The position numbers and the translations under genes were made by a program. This document shows positions 24,536-32,775 of a stretch of 64,000 nucleotides of DNA, one piece after another. Below the pieces are notes generated by a model. That model had not been told where the DNA came from and made no database searches. It worked only from the letters and a program-made list of their open reading frames with translations. Source of the DNA: CBDUXP01 sp965371225 [NCBI: uncultured bacterium]. GTDB lineage: Bacteria > Abyssobacteria > SURF-5 > CBDUXP01. The stretch lies in NCBI GenBank assembly GCA_965371225.1, contig CBDUXP010000013.1, positions 1 through 64,000 on the forward strand, read 5' to 3'. Each line of letters opens with the position of its first letter. Positions within the stretch are counted from its first letter, which is position 1.

Positions 24536-26416
24536 ATGGCGCATCCCGAACCGACGCTGGTAATCGCACTCGCGCTAGGGGTCGGCGTGCTCGCTCAGGT
24601 CGTGGCGAGTCACCTGCGGTTGCCGAGCATCGTGCTGCTGTTCGCGCTCGGCGTCGCACTCGGTCCGGACGGGGCCGGCTGGATCGTGCCCGCCGCGCTC
24701 GGCGACGGCCTGTTCGGCATCGTGGAGCTGGCGGTCGCGATCATTCTGTTCGAAGGCGGCCTGAACTTGGACCTGCGGCAATTGCGGCGGCAGAGCGCGC
24801 CCATCCGCGGGCTGGTAACCGTCGGCGTCGCCGTGACCGCCGTCGGGGGCGCGACGGCAGCCGCGCTGCTCATGGACTGGTCGCCGCCGCAGGCCGTACT
24901 GTTCGGAACCTTGGTGGTGGTCACGGGGCCCACTGTCGTCCGCCCAATCTTGCGCAACGTGCCGCTGGCCCCGCGGCTCGCCACCGTGGTGGAAGCCGAA
25001 GGCGTGCTCATCGATCCGATCGGGGCGATCCTGGCCACGGTCACGCTCCAGATCGTGCTGCACGCGACGCTCGAGTCCGTGGCGTTCGGCATCGCCGGCC
25101 TGTTCCTGCGGTTGGGGTTCGGCACGGCGGTCGGGCTCGCGTTCGGCTACGTGCTCGCCCGCGGCCTCAGCACGCCGCGCATCGTCCCTCGCGACTTGGT
25201 GAACATCGTCACGCTCGGGCTCGTGCTGGCGTTGTTCGCGCTCTGTGAGCACACGCTGTCCGAAACCGGTATCCTGGCCGTGACGCTCGCGGGCATCGTC
25301 GTGGCGAACTTCGGCGCGCACGTGACCGAGGACTTGCGCGAGTTCAAGGAGCACCTGACCGTCGGCTTCGTCGGGATGCTGTTCGTGCTGCTGGCGGCGG
25401 ACGTGCGCGTCGCGGAGGTGATGGAGCTGGGCCGCGGCGGCATCCTGACCGTCGCCGCCCTGGCGTTCATCGTCCGCCCCGTGGCGGTCGCGGTGAGTAC
25501 CATCACTTCCGACCTGTCCGTGCGCGAGAAGCTCTTTCTCGCGTGGATGGGCCCGCGGGGTATCGTCGCCGCGGCAATCGCGTCCATCGCCGCCGGGTTC
25601 ATGGAGGCGCAGGGCGTGCCCGGCGGCCGGGAGCTGCGCGCGCTGCTGTTCCTGACCATCGCGTTGACCGTGGTGGTGCAGGGCGGCACGGCACCGCTGC
25701 TGGCGCGCGCGCTCCGCGTGCGGCGCCCAGGCCGCGACGGGGTGGTGATCCTCGGCGCCGGCGAGCTGGGCCTGGCGCTGGCCCGCGCCGTCCGCAGCGA
25801 TGCGACGCGTGTCCTGTTGCTCGATACGAATCCCGGCCACATCCACGGGGCGCAGGAGGAGGGCTTCCCGTGCGTGTACGGGAACGCGCTGGCGGAGCGC
25901 ACGCTCGCACAGGCAGGCTTGGACCAGGCGAAGCTGGCCGTCGCGGTCACCTCGAACGAAGAGGTCAACAGCCTCTTCGCGCGCGAGGTGGCCGAGCAGT
26001 TCGACGTGCCCGCGACGCTCGCCGCGATCGACAGCAGCACGAGCGGCATCACGCCGGACATGCTCGCCCGCCAGGGCACGGGGGTGCTGTTCGACGGGCC
26101 GACGGATGTGGAGCGCTGGAACGTGCGATTCCGGCACGACATGGTCCGCGTGCGGCCCTTCCGCTACGCCGGTGCGCCGGTCCCGGCCCAGGAAGCTGAG
26201 GCTACACCGCCCGCCGACGTGCATGCGCGGCCGTTTGTAATCCTCGCGGTCGGTGCGGACGACCGGCGCGACCCCATGTCTGCCGCATACGTGCCGCAGC
26301 CCGGGGACGACGCGACGATCGCGCTGTACACGCTGGAGGCCGAACGGGCGCACGAGGCGCTGCGAGTGCTTGGCTGGCATCCCGCTGAGGAGGAGCGGCC
26401 CGCGGTGGACGGTTAG
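24536..26416 (+). CDS. CPA1-type Na+(K+)/H+ antiporter with C-terminal TrkA-N domain
   Basis: The 626-residue protein has about 12 membrane helices over residues 5-395 of the NhaP/Na_H_Exchanger type, including VELAVAIILFEGGLNLDLRQL, VVTGPTVVRPILRNVPL, VEAEGVLIDPIGAI (the conserved acidic site) and WMGPRGIVAAAIAS. Residues about 400-530 are a Rossmann-type TrkA-N/RCK domain starting VVILGAGELGLALARAVRSD, expected to bind NAD(H) or another nucleotide and gate transport. A short C-terminal domain of about 90 residues follows. It likely exchanges monovalent cations for protons at the inner membrane. Confidence 0.88.
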   Translation: MAHPEPTLVIALALGVGVLAQVVASHLRLPSIVLLFALGVALGPDGAGWIVPAALGDGLFGIVELAVAIILFEGGLNLDLRQLRRQSAPIRGLVTVGVAVTAVGGATAAALLMDWSPPQAVLFGTLVVVTGPTVVRPILRNVPLAPRLATVVEAEGVLIDPIGAILATVTLQIVLHATLESVAFGIAGLFLRLGFGTAVGLAFGYVLARGLSTPRIVPRDLVNIVTLGLVLALFALCEHTLSETGILAVTLAGIVVANFGAHVTEDLREFKEHLTVGFVGMLFVLLAADVRVAEVMELGRGGILTVAALAFIVRPVAVAVSTITSDLSVREKLFLAWMGPRGIVAAAIASIAAGFMEAQGVPGGRELRALLFLTIALTVVVQGGTAPLLARALRVRRPGRDGVVILGAGELGLALARAVRSDATRVLLLDTNPGHIHGAQEEGFPCVYGNALAERTLAQAGLDQAKLAVAVTSNEEVNSLFAREVAEQFDVPATLAAIDSSTSGITPDMLARQGTGVLFDGPTDVERWNVRFRHDMVRVRPFRYAGAPVPAQEAEATPPADVHARPFVILAVGADDRRDPMSAAYVPQPGDDATIALYTLEAERAHEALRVLGWHPAEEERPAVDG

Positions 26417-26485
26417 GATGCGGGCGCGTCCCTTGCGGCGCGCGGGGGACCGGCGGATACTGGGGGCACGGGGGGACAGGGACGC

Positions 26486-28033
26486 ATGAGTCGCAACCGG
26501 GAGATTGCCGCGGCGTGGGAGTATCACCGGGCCACATGCCATTCCGAGGCGGGCCTGCGCACGGGCGACCACACGCTCGATTTCGCCAACCGGCCGCTGC
26601 CGTTCAAGGTCTACACCACGCTCGACGCGATCCCCCTCACACCGGACGTGGCCGTGTCCGGCATGCCCACTCTGGCGGCGCTGGCCGCGTCGGCCGCGGA
26701 TGCGGGGGTGGGCGGCGACGAGGAACGCATCCCGGACCTGGCGGCGCTCACGCGTGTGTTGTACCTGTCCGCCGGGGTTCTGCGGCGCATTGCACGGCCC
26801 GGCGGGGAGATGTACTTCCGCGCGTATGCGAACACGGGCGCGCTCTACCACATCGATCTGTACGTGGTGTGTGGCGCCCTGCCAGGCCTGGAGGCGGGTG
26901 TGTACCACTTCAGTCCGCACGACTTCGCGTTGCGGCGGCTGCGCGCCGGGGACTACCGTGGGGTGCTGGTGGAGGCCAGCGGCGTCGAGCCGGCGGTGGC
27001 GCACGCGCCCGTCATCCTTGCGAGCGCGTCCACCTACTGGCGCAACGCATGGAAGTACCGCGCGCGCGCCTACCGGCATTGCTTCTGGGACGCGGGCACT
27101 CTGCACGCGAACTTGCTGGCGGTGGCGGCGACCGCGCAACTTACGCCACGAGTCGTGGTGGGATTCGCGGACCGTCCTGTCGAGCAGCTGCTGGGGCTTG
27201 ACCCGCAGACGGAGGGCGCGCTGACGCTCGTGCCACTCGGCCGCACCGCGACCCCGCCACCGGCGCCGCCCCACGCGGCGGCATTGCAATACGACACCTT
27301 GCCCCTGTCGGACCATCCCATCGACTACCCGTTGATTCGGGAGATGCACGCCGCGTCATCGCTGGAGACGGGCGCCGACGCCGCGGCTTGGCGCGGCGGC
27401 ACGCCCGAGGCCGCTCAGCTACCGGCCGGGGACGGGCTCGTGCCGTTGCGTGCTCCTGCGCCGGAGGCGCTCCCCACGGACCCGGTGGAGCAGGTGATCA
27501 CGCGCCGCGGCTCCACGCGGCATTTCGATCCGCACCGGGCTATCACGTTCGAGCAGTTGTCGGCCGTGCTCAAGGCCGCGACCTGCGGGATGTCCGCCGA
27601 TTTTCTCGGTCCGGCGGCGTCGACGCTGCTCGATACGTACCTCATCGTGCAGAACGTGGAAGGGCTGGCTCCCGGCTCGTACCGCTACCGGCGCGGCGAC
27701 GGGGCGCTCGAACGGCTGGCGGAAGGCGACTTTCGCGCGCGCGCGGGGCGGCTCGGCCTGTTCCAAGCGTTGCCCGCCGACGCGGCGGTGAACATTTATA
27801 TGCTCACGGATTTGGACGCGGTGCTCGCGCGCTTCGGCAATCGGGGATATCGTGCGGCGCAATTGGAAGGCGGCATTGTTGGCGGGCGCATGTACCTGGC
27901 CGCGTACGCGCAACGCTTCGGGGCCACGGGCCTGACCTTCCTCGACGATGAGGTGACCGACTTCTTCTCGCCGCCCGCCGCCGGCAAGAGCGTCATGTTT
28001 CTCATGGCCCTGGGCCGCTCCCGGCGCCGCTGA
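26486..28033 (+). CDS. SagB/ThcOx-type tandem nitroreductase-fold oxidoreductase
   Basis: The 515-residue protein has two nitroreductase-like halves. Residues about 1-240 include TRVLYLSAGVLRR and GALYHIDLYVVCGALPGLEAGVYHF. Residues about 330-512 include VEQVITRRGSTRHFDPHRAITFEQLSAVL and GLAPGSYRYRRGDG, then QLEGGIVGGRMYLAAYAQRFGATGLTF, the FMN-binding ending of the SagB family. SagB enzymes oxidise azolines in peptide natural products, but many stand-alone homologues exist with unknown substrates. No YcaO, precursor peptide or transporter is adjacent, so a RiPP role is not supported here. Confidence 0.78.
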   Translation: MSRNREIAAAWEYHRATCHSEAGLRTGDHTLDFANRPLPFKVYTTLDAIPLTPDVAVSGMPTLAALAASAADAGVGGDEERIPDLAALTRVLYLSAGVLRRIARPGGEMYFRAYANTGALYHIDLYVVCGALPGLEAGVYHFSPHDFALRRLRAGDYRGVLVEASGVEPAVAHAPVILASASTYWRNAWKYRARAYRHCFWDAGTLHANLLAVAATAQLTPRVVVGFADRPVEQLLGLDPQTEGALTLVPLGRTATPPPAPPHAAALQYDTLPLSDHPIDYPLIREMHAASSLETGADAAAWRGGTPEAAQLPAGDGLVPLRAPAPEALPTDPVEQVITRRGSTRHFDPHRAITFEQLSAVLKAATCGMSADFLGPAASTLLDTYLIVQNVEGLAPGSYRYRRGDGALERLAEGDFRARAGRLGLFQALPADAAVNIYMLTDLDAVLARFGNRGYRAAQLEGGIVGGRMYLAAYAQRFGATGLTFLDDEVTDFFSPPAAGKSVMFLMALGRSRRR

Positions 28034-28092
28034 CGCTATCACTAACGGCATTCCCGCACCCGAAGTGCCGATTCGCGGCGCCCGGCGCCGCG

Positions 28093-28111
28093 GCGTGCAT
28101 AACATGCACGC
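28093..28111. promoter_or_regulatory. Perfect 8-base inverted repeat after the SagB-like gene
   Basis: GCGTGCAT-AAC-ATGCACGC is a perfect palindrome with a 3-base spacer, 60 bases after the SagB-like stop and about 200 bases before the FG-GAP lipoprotein. The 3-base spacer is short for a hairpin loop and suits a dimeric DNA-binding protein, so an operator is slightly more likely than a terminator. Confidence 0.4.
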
Positions 28112-28305
28112 AGTCGTGCACCCAATCCCGTAACACTTGTCAACCGACACACGGTAGTTCGGGTCATGCACCGCCGGATGTGATGTTCGGTGGTACGTTT
28201 CCTGTGGAAGACCAAACGGGGGCAGCGAGTACCTGTAGGGGGAGAGACGGCGCCACGGGAAGGGCGCCGGACCCCAGGGATGCTCGACCTCTCTTAGGAC
28301 GGATT

Positions 28306-29697
28306 ATGCAGTACATCAACGGTGTTTTTGGTTCACGCGCGAACCTGCGCGCGGCAGTCAAGGTTGGGGCGGGACGCCTCGCGCTCGCGGGCGCGCTGGT
28401 CGGCATGATCGGCTGCGATGGCGGCGGCGGAGGCGGCGGGATCATCCCACAACTGGATCCGCCTCCGCCGGGCGTCATCTCCATCGGGTTCGATAGTTCC
28501 CAGGCTTCGGGCGGCAGCACGGTGCTCGTCCTGGCGGCCGGAGTGCTGGACCCCGGCATCGGCGAACCCTTAGGCTCGGTCGACTTTGTGGCGATCACGG
28601 ACGGCGGCACGCCCGTGCTGCCGCAGTTGTTCGACGACACCGCGCCGGGGGGCACGTTCCCCTTCATGCTGCCGCTGGCGCCCGGCGGACCCTACGCCAG
28701 CGGGTTGACCGCGCCGGGCACTGTGGCGAATAAGGCGCCGGGCGCGCATCGCCCGGGCGGGGCGATCCTCGCGGACATGGACGGCGACGGGCGGAACGAC
28801 TTGGTGGTCGGCGACGGGACGACGGGCATGGGCCCGGACCTGGAAGTCGCCCTGAACGATGCCAACATGACGGGCAATGAGGGCGAGCTGGCCAGCACCG
28901 GTCTGACGGTGAGCTACGGGCCGCCCGGCGGGCAGCCGCGGCGCATCGCCATGGCCGACTTCGACGGCGACTTCGACGTGGACGTGGTCACGGCGAACGA
29001 AAAGAATGACAGTTTTACCATCCTCCTCAACACGCCGCCACCCGCGAACATTCTGGTGGACACTCCGCACCTGGTCGCGCCGGGCGCCGCTATCGATGTG
29101 GCCGTCGGCCGCTTCGATGACGACGCGGCCGCGGACATCATCGGCTTGGTGGGGACCGGCACAAATGTGCGCGTGGTTGTGTGGCTGGACGAGGGGCTTC
29201 CGTTTCCGCCGCCGCCGCAGAACCCGGACCTGACCTTCCCCATGGGCGGGCCGGCCGTGGGTTTCGCCGTGGCGAACTTCGACAACGATCCCGCGAGGCT
29301 GGCTGACGTTATCGTGCTCCGAACGGACGGCACCCTGGAGATTGCGATCAACGATCCGGCCAACCCGGGCACCCTGTTGCCGGCCATCTCGGTGGCGACG
29401 GGATTCGGTCCCGGCGAAGCGCACGACTTGGTCGCGGCGTCCTTCAGTGACCTGGGCCCCGCAGGCGTGGACTTGGTGGTTATCGGCGACGCCGCGGACG
29501 ACGGATTCGACATTCGGTTCTTCGCGAACAACGGCGTCGGCATGTTGTTCGGTTCCGCGAAGTTTTCCACATCCACCGGCGCGGCGCCGACGGCGGTCAT
29601 CGCCGGCGATTTCGATGGGGACGGGGACAACGACGTGGTGGTCGGCCTGGAGGATGGGACTCTGGAACTGTACGGAAACCTGCTGGTGGTTCCGTAG
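28306..29697 (+). CDS. FG-GAP/VCBS repeat lipoprotein
   Basis: The 463-residue protein begins with a basic segment, a hydrophobic stretch and the lipobox LVGMIGC near residues 36-42, followed by a poly-glycine spacer. It is therefore a likely lipoprotein. From about residue 150 there are FG-GAP-type repeats with calcium loops (DMDGDGRNDL, DFDGDFDVDV, RFDDDAAADI, FDNDPARLADV, DFDGDGDNDV). The fold would be a surface or periplasmic beta-propeller. AGGAC precedes the ATG at 28306; an upstream in-frame start at 28180 would bury the lipobox. It ends 8 bases from the convergent sortase-system kinase gene. Confidence 0.75.
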   Translation: MQYINGVFGSRANLRAAVKVGAGRLALAGALVGMIGCDGGGGGGGIIPQLDPPPPGVISIGFDSSQASGGSTVLVLAAGVLDPGIGEPLGSVDFVAITDGGTPVLPQLFDDTAPGGTFPFMLPLAPGGPYASGLTAPGTVANKAPGAHRPGGAILADMDGDGRNDLVVGDGTTGMGPDLEVALNDANMTGNEGELASTGLTVSYGPPGGQPRRIAMADFDGDFDVDVVTANEKNDSFTILLNTPPPANILVDTPHLVAPGAAIDVAVGRFDDDAAADIIGLVGTGTNVRVVVWLDEGLPFPPPPQNPDLTFPMGGPAVGFAVANFDNDPARLADVIVLRTDGTLEIAINDPANPGTLLPAISVATGFGPGEAHDLVAASFSDLGPAGVDLVVIGDAADDGFDIRFFANNGVGMLFGSAKFSTSTGAAPTAVIAGDFDGDGDNDVVVGLEDGTLELYGNLLVVP

Positions 29698-29705
29698 GCG
29701 TCCGC

Positions 29706-31877
29706 CTACGACGCCGCATCGGTGCGGCGATGGTCGAGCGGTAGCCGCACGGTGAAGATCGTGCCGGGCCGGTCGAGGCGGTCCGCAGCCTCCACGCGCC
29801 CGCCGTGGTGTTCAGCGATGACGCGCACCACGTAGAGCCCCATGCCAAGATGCGGCCGATCGTCGTGGCTCGGCGGCCGGCCGGACACGAGCGATTCGAA
29901 GACTTGCCCGCGGAGCGCGTCGGGCAGCGGTGGCCCATCGTTGAGCATGCTGAGATGCGCCTCGCCATTCGCCTGCGTCAGCCGGACGAGGATCGTGCTG
30001 TCGGCGGGGCTGAAGTCCACCGCGTTGTCTACGAGCTTGTCGAGCATCTGCTCGATCATGAAATCGGCCGCGCGCACGTGGAGCGGTCCCGCCGGCCCTT
30101 CGTACCGTAGCCGGCGCTGCGGCCGCGCGGCGGCGACGTTCTCCACGTAGCGCGCCACGAGGGCGTCCAGGTCCAGGTCCGCCCGCGTCTCCCGGCGCAG
30201 GGCTTCCTCGAGATTCGCCGCTTCCGTCAGGCTGTCCACGATCACCCCGAGCCGCTGCACGCCCCGCTCCGCCGCCGCCAGGTATTTGTCCTCGCGCCCG
30301 GCCGGAACCTGGGCCGCCAGGTGTTGCAGCGACGTACTGACCGTGTTCAGCGGGTTGTGCAGTTCGTGCTTCAGCGCCCGGGGAATCAGTTCCAGGTACC
30401 GCGTGTACTGCGCGAGCCGCTGCAACATGCCCGAGATGCCGCGCGCCAGATCGCCGATCTCGTCGCGCGCCTGCGCTTCGGCCGGCAGCCGGTCCAGGCG
30501 GACGCGCCCGTCCCGGTCGATGGCGGCCTCGCTGTCGTCCCGCAAGCGGCGGATGCGCAGGGTCAACCGCGTCGCGAACGCCAGCAACACCGCGGCGACC
30601 GCGGCGAACACCAGCAGGGTCGCGCCGGTGAGGTTTTCCATCGCGCGGCGCTGGACCCCGAGGACCTCCCGTTCGCTCTGCTCCACGACCACTGCGCCGA
30701 GCACGTCCTCGCCCGACCAGATGGGATGCGCCGCGGCGAGGATACGGGTGCCTCGCGCCGAGGTCAGGCGGCGGACCTCCGTCCGCCCGGCGAGCGCGCC
30801 CGCGACGAGTTGATCCCGGAGCGCGCTGGTTGTCGTCCGGGGATGCGATCCGTAGCCGATGCCGGATGCCGTCGTGCGGAAGAACACGTCCATGACGGCA
30901 TCGCGCACGCCGCCGGACGCTTCGGCCTCAGGGTCGTATGGCGGATCCGGTGAGCCCTTCACGGCGCGCACGCGCTGTTGCGTGTCCACCACCCAGATGC
31001 GTTCGCCGGGCCGGTCGAGGCCCGCGAGGATGCGCGCAATGTCGGGCGAGTGCACCAGGAGCCGGTTCAGGTCCTTCACCTGCGGAGTGGGCACCGTGCT
31101 CACCAGCGTATCCACCGTGCGCGCGTCGGGATCGTCCACGTCCGCCACCACCAGGGCCAGGCGCGCGTCGCGGCCCAGCAAGCGTTCGGGAAAGCGTATC
31201 TCCACGGCGTAGCCGTCCGGCGCCGGCTGCCACTCCGAACGGATCCGGCCTTCGGGTGCACCGCCCGCCGGCCGCGCCCAGTCGTCCCCCACCGCGTAGG
31301 TGGTGCCCGTGCCCGGCCCCTCGGCGAGGAGCACGTAGCGCTGCAGCCGGCCGTCCGCGTCCTGCACGTACAGCCGCAGGTGGTCGCAGTGGTCCAGGCG
31401 CAGGTAGCGCGCGTGGCGATACAACACGCGGTCGTCGCGCACCACGGCATACGCGTAGAGGAAGCCGCCGCGCAGGCCGAACACGAGGCGAAGTTCCAAG
31501 TCGGCCGGGTTGAATGGCTGCCGCGGTTGCAGCACGTGGCTGGCGCCGAACGTCTGTGCCTCGGCGGCCACGGGCCCCCAGTCGTTCGCGCGCCCGTCGA
31601 GCCGGATCGCCCGCGGCAGGAGGTGGGCGATCACTTCGTGTTCGTCCTTGAGCGGAAGCGGCAAGCCGAACGTGGGATCGAACAGGTCGGCGCGATCGTG
31701 CAGCACGGTGGCGATCGCCCCCGCCGCAAGCACCTGGGCGTTCGCCTGGCCCTCGAGCAGGAACGCCTGCATCTCGCGCGCGTAGTAGTGCCCGAGCAAG
31801 GGAATGAGGAGCAGGATCGAGGACACGAGCATGAGCCGCGCGCGGATGCCTACGCGCCGCGGCACGCGGAGGCGCAT
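29706..31877 (-). CDS. Dedicated-sortase-system histidine kinase
   Basis: The 723-residue sensor kinase has a first membrane helix near residues 16-35, a large extracytoplasmic sensor region (to about 405), a second helix (LLVFAAVAAVLLAFATRL), a HAMP-like segment, the dimerisation domain with phospho-acceptor His504 in ALKHELHNPLNTVS, and an HATPase domain containing NAVDFSPAD and GMGLYVVRVIAEHHGG. Position beside a matched response regulator, a VIT/vWA sorting target and a class GN sortase matches the proteobacterial dedicated sortase system. The ATG at 31877 overlaps the regulator stop codon (TGATG), which indicates translational coupling; the ATG at 31892 is less likely. Confidence 0.87.
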   Translation of the reverse strand: MRLRVPRRVGIRARLMLVSSILLLIPLLGHYYAREMQAFLLEGQANAQVLAAGAIATVLHDRADLFDPTFGLPLPLKDEHEVIAHLLPRAIRLDGRANDWGPVAAEAQTFGASHVLQPRQPFNPADLELRLVFGLRGGFLYAYAVVRDDRVLYRHARYLRLDHCDHLRLYVQDADGRLQRYVLLAEGPGTGTTYAVGDDWARPAGGAPEGRIRSEWQPAPDGYAVEIRFPERLLGRDARLALVVADVDDPDARTVDTLVSTVPTPQVKDLNRLLVHSPDIARILAGLDRPGERIWVVDTQQRVRAVKGSPDPPYDPEAEASGGVRDAVMDVFFRTTASGIGYGSHPRTTTSALRDQLVAGALAGRTEVRRLTSARGTRILAAAHPIWSGEDVLGAVVVEQSEREVLGVQRRAMENLTGATLLVFAAVAAVLLAFATRLTLRIRRLRDDSEAAIDRDGRVRLDRLPAEAQARDEIGDLARGISGMLQRLAQYTRYLELIPRALKHELHNPLNTVSTSLQHLAAQVPAGREDKYLAAAERGVQRLGVIVDSLTEAANLEEALRRETRADLDLDALVARYVENVAAARPQRRLRYEGPAGPLHVRAADFMIEQMLDKLVDNAVDFSPADSTILVRLTQANGEAHLSMLNDGPPLPDALRGQVFESLVSGRPPSHDDRPHLGMGLYVVRVIAEHHGGRVEAADRLDRPGTIFTVRLPLDHRRTDAAS

Positions 31878-32569
31878 CAGTCGGCGCTCCACCGGTAGCC
31901 GAGGCCGTACTCGTTCTCGATGCGCGCGAACGTGGGCTCGATGGCCGTGAATTTGTCGCGGATGCGGCGGATGTGCGTGGTGATCGTGTTCTTCGTCACG
32001 ATCATCTGCCGAGTCGCGTCCATGAGGGCGTCATAGGTCACCACGTGGCCGGGATGCTTGACCAGGCGCAGGAGTATCTCGAACTCCGTCACGGTCAGAC
32101 GCAGCCGGGCGCCCTGCCATTCCACCGTCACGCGCGCTTCGTCAATGACGAGTGGGCCGCGGCGGAGGATGGGGTCGCTGGAGGCCTGCTTCGTCTTCGT
32201 CTCGATGATCCGAAAGAGGGCGGCCACTTTCGCGGCGAGAAAATCCAGCGTGATGGGTTTCGGAACGTAATCCCACGCCAGCAGCAGGCCGGCGACTTTG
32301 TCGACTTCGCTCGAGCGGTCCGTTAGGAAGATGACGGGCAGGTGCGGCGCGAGCCGAAGGAGCGTACGGGACAGCTCGAAGCCGCCGTCCACCTCGTCGT
32401 GCAGGACGATGTCGAGGATCGCCAGGTCGGGCAGCCGCTCCGCGAACCCGGCCTCCGCTTCCGCGCGGCTACCGTACGTCTGCACCGCGTAGCCGCGCGT
32501 GCGGAGCGCGTCGGCGTAATTCTGCAACTGGTCCGCGTCATCTTCCACGATGGCGATGGTCTTCGGCAC
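31877..32569 (-). CDS. Dedicated-sortase-system response regulator (OmpR type)
   Basis: The 230-residue regulator has a receiver domain with the acidic pair E9-D10-D11, the phospho-acceptor D53 in LAILDIVLHDEVDGG, the switch Thr in VIFLTDRSS, and Lys in YVPKPIT. It is followed by a winged-helix DNA-binding domain (LTVTEFEILLRLVKHPGHVVTYDALMD ... TITTHIRRIRDKF). GTG at 32569 follows GGTGGAGGAG; the open frame continues to 32719 without family sequence. It probably controls the divergent target-sortase pair through the gap at 32570-32775, which is inference from arrangement. Confidence 0.88.
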   Translation of the reverse strand: MPKTIAIVEDDADQLQNYADALRTRGYAVQTYGSRAEAEAGFAERLPDLAILDIVLHDEVDGGFELSRTLLRLAPHLPVIFLTDRSSEVDKVAGLLLAWDYVPKPITLDFLAAKVAALFRIIETKTKQASSDPILRRGPLVIDEARVTVEWQGARLRLTVTEFEILLRLVKHPGHVVTYDALMDATRQMIVTKNTITTHIRRIRDKFTAIEPTFARIENEYGLGYRWSAD

Positions 32570-32655
32570 GGGCTCCTCCACCGGCAGGGTCGGGGGATGA
32601 CTCCACCATACTCCACCGCGCGAGCCGAGAGGTATGCCCACGGCGCGGGCCGACA

Positions 32656-32729
32656 CACATTCCATCGGTTCGTCATTATTCGGCGCCACATTGCCACGGT
32701 TCCGCCCCGGTAGACGCATTTTAATGTGG
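32656..32729. promoter_or_regulatory. CACATT/AATGTG repeats in the divergent sortase control region
   Basis: CACATT occurs at 32656-32661 and again at 32687-32692, 31 bases apart, and its complement AATGTGG at 32723-32729 mirrors CCACATT at 32686-32692. The repeats lie between the response regulator and its likely target gene, so they are candidate regulator-binding sites. No clear -35/-10 pair was identified. Confidence 0.35.
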
Positions 32730-32775
32730 CTTACTTATCGCTGGGGAACGCACCCCGTCACCAAGGAGCCTCCAT

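Noticed and set aside
24575-27349. A 924-codon open frame on the minus strand
   Set aside because: It lies opposite the antiporter and SagB-like genes, which have clear family motifs. Its own sequence is low-complexity Arg/His/Gln-rich, as expected for an antisense shadow in GC-rich DNA.
26486-28033. RiPP (azole peptide) biosynthesis locus
   Set aside because: Only the SagB-like oxidoreductase is present. No YcaO cyclodehydratase, precursor peptide, protease or exporter lies nearby.
28240-28305. Riboswitch in the leader of the FG-GAP lipoprotein
   Set aside because: A GGCGCC hairpin (28249-28268) is present, but the sequence does not match any riboswitch core I can recall, including c-di-GMP types.
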